In this document: positions 63,193 to 64,000 of the stretch, piece by piece
How positions within the stretch are numbered: position 1 is the first letter of the stretch
Layout of the letters: the number at the start of each line of letters is the position of its first letter
Source: Azoarcus sp. L1K30
Lineage (GTDB): Bacteria > Pseudomonadota > Gammaproteobacteria > Burkholderiales > Rhodocyclaceae
Assembly (NCBI RefSeq): GCF_018122735.1
Contig: NZ_JAGRRD010000001.1
Coordinates: forward strand, 642,282-706,281
Length of the DNA stretch: 64,000 nucleotides
Reading direction: 5' to 3'
Notes under the pieces: generated by a model
What the model was told of the DNA's origin: nothing
Databases searched by the model: none
The model's input: the letters and a program-made list of their open reading frames with translations, nothing else
Translations under genes and position numbers: made by a program

Positions 63193-63912
63193 ATGGCAAA
63201 AATCGTACTGAGCCTGGACGGGCGGATCATCGCGCAGGCGTTTCTCGATACGCAGCGGATTACGATTGGCCGCGATCCGGCGTGCACCCTGGTGGTGCCG
63301 GTGGCCGAAGTGAGTTCGCGCCATGCGGAAATCTACGGTGTGATCAACGATCACTTCATCGAAGATCTCGGCAGTACCAATGGCACGGTGGTCAATGGTA
63401 AAGCGGTGAATCGGCATCTGCTGCAGAACGGGGATGTGGTGTTTCTCGGCGAGTACAGGCTCAAGTATCTCAACACCGCACATGCGCGGCTTGGGTTCGA
63501 CCGCACGCAGATTCTCGATCCGGCCCAGATCTCCGAGTTCGTCGAAGAGGAAACCCAGGCCCCCATCATCCTCGACTGTGCGGGGGCTGCGGCGCATGCC
63601 GCACGCGAGCGCCTGGCGCGCGGACGGGTACACGGGCTGGCCGGGCGCCTTGAAGGGCAGGACATCCTCATCGAACGCGTGCTGCTGCCCATCGGCAATC
63701 GCGGCGAGTGCAGCGCGGTGATCAATCGACGCCCCGGTGGCTGCTTCCTGACGCATGTCGATGGGCGCGTACAGACCCTGCTCAATGGCGCCGCGCTGGG
63801 GAGCGAAGCAGTGCCACTGGCCGACGGTGACATCATCGACGCCGGGGCCGAACGCCTGCGCTTCCACACCGTTGCCAATGGTGATGCGCCTAGTGTAGTG
63901 GTGCGCTCTTGA
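63193..63912 (+). CDS. FHA-domain protein
   Basis: The 239-residue protein has an N-terminal FHA domain with ITIGRDPACTLVVP (Arg at 27), SSRHAEIY at 41-48 and GSTNGTVVNG at 60-69. These are the residues that bind phosphothreonine. The C-terminal half looks like a second, degenerate FHA-like domain (VLLPIGNRGECSAVI, QTLLNGAALGSEAVPLADGD). It starts 2 bp after the phosphatase stop. It is the probable phospho-reader linking the kinase to the effector cluster. Confidence 0.9.
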   Translation: MAKIVLSLDGRIIAQAFLDTQRITIGRDPACTLVVPVAEVSSRHAEIYGVINDHFIEDLGSTNGTVVNGKAVNRHLLQNGDVVFLGEYRLKYLNTAHARLGFDRTQILDPAQISEFVEEETQAPIILDCAGAAAHAARERLARGRVHGLAGRLEGQDILIERVLLPIGNRGECSAVINRRPGGCFLTHVDGRVQTLLNGAALGSEAVPLADGDIIDAGAERLRFHTVANGDAPSVVVRS

Positions 63913-63952
63913 TGGCACTTATCGTAGGTGGCAATTGCGGTCGTTGATGGGC

Positions 63953-63993
63953 TCCTCCCCCTTCAAGGGGGAGGCTGGGAGGGGGATGGGTCA
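63953..63993. repeat. Second copy of the dispersed GC-rich palindromic repeat (left arm)
   Basis: CTCCTCCCCCTTCAAGGGGG, then GAGGCTGGGAGGGGGATGGG, matches the left arm at 11762-11801 with one or two changes. The right arm, if present, lies beyond the window. Confidence 0.85.
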
Positions 63994-64000
63994 ATTCGCG

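Noticed and set aside
60211..63912. Kinase, PP2C and FHA genes considered as part of a type VI secretion locus
   Set aside because: PpkA/PppA/Fha homologues do occur there, but no sheath, baseplate, Hcp, VgrG, TssJLM or ClpV gene is present. The MoxR-vWA cluster is the actual neighbour.

Overview
The window looks like a chromosome segment of a free-living, GC-rich betaproteobacterium, most likely Rhodocyclales-type (Azoarcus/Thauera/Zoogloea relatives). This rests on the strong G+C bias at third codon positions, the betaproteobacterial flavour of gltX, mnmC, lysS and the potFGHI operon, and the many c-di-GMP proteins. I could not run a search, so the genus is inference.

Layout. Positions 1-8346 hold housekeeping and c-di-GMP genes: the end of a GGDEF protein, two tRNA-Val(CAC) genes (the second with an exact internal 42-bp duplication), gltX, a Cache/PAS/GGDEF protein, mnmC and a PAS-GGDEF-EAL protein. 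Positions 8643-17830 hold metabolism and transport: a CCG-type Fe-S protein lacking its usual FAD half, an SSS symporter, a polytopic membrane protein, an orphan LivK-type binding protein, a divergent isonitrile hydratase-like / GlxA-type regulator pair and a LysR regulator. Positions 17853-21848 are a complete putrescine-type ABC transporter. Positions 22117-34507 hold a cytochrome c'-like protein, an A+T-rich acyltransferase, AidB-like acyl-CoA dehydrogenase, a lipase-like hydrolase, a periplasmic-binding-protein/histidine-kinase pair, a DUF1326/DUF2182 pair, a DUF1566 secreted protein and another diguanylate cyclase.

Positions 34657-43431 are an accessory island of visibly lower G+C. It begins with a T4-type lysozyme followed by a lipoprotein (possible toxin and immunity pair). 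It then becomes an integron gene-cassette array without an integrase: five attC-like sites separate cassettes that all read on the minus strand. The cassettes carry a WYL-like protein, two small membrane proteins, a HEPN-like protein and a two-gene unit whose P-loop ATPase is interrupted by one in-frame TAA. Housekeeping resumes with lysS at 43776.

Positions 46642-63912 hold the most striking system. Read on the minus strand it runs: PEGA-domain Ser/Thr kinase, TPR lipoprotein, DUF4062 protein with a degenerate P-loop, MoxR AAA+ ATPase, CoxE-type vWA protein, CHAT protease with two nucleosidase/TIR-like lobes, metacaspase, and a 2014-residue protein joining two alpha/beta hydrolases to a CHAT protease. 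A PP2C phosphatase and an FHA protein diverge from the kinase. I infer an NTP-dependent conflict or programmed-death system of the MoxR-vWA ternary kind, with three caspase-fold proteases as effectors and a kinase/phosphatase/FHA circuit as its switch. A genome-dispersed GC-rich palindromic repeat occurs at 11761 and at the right edge.
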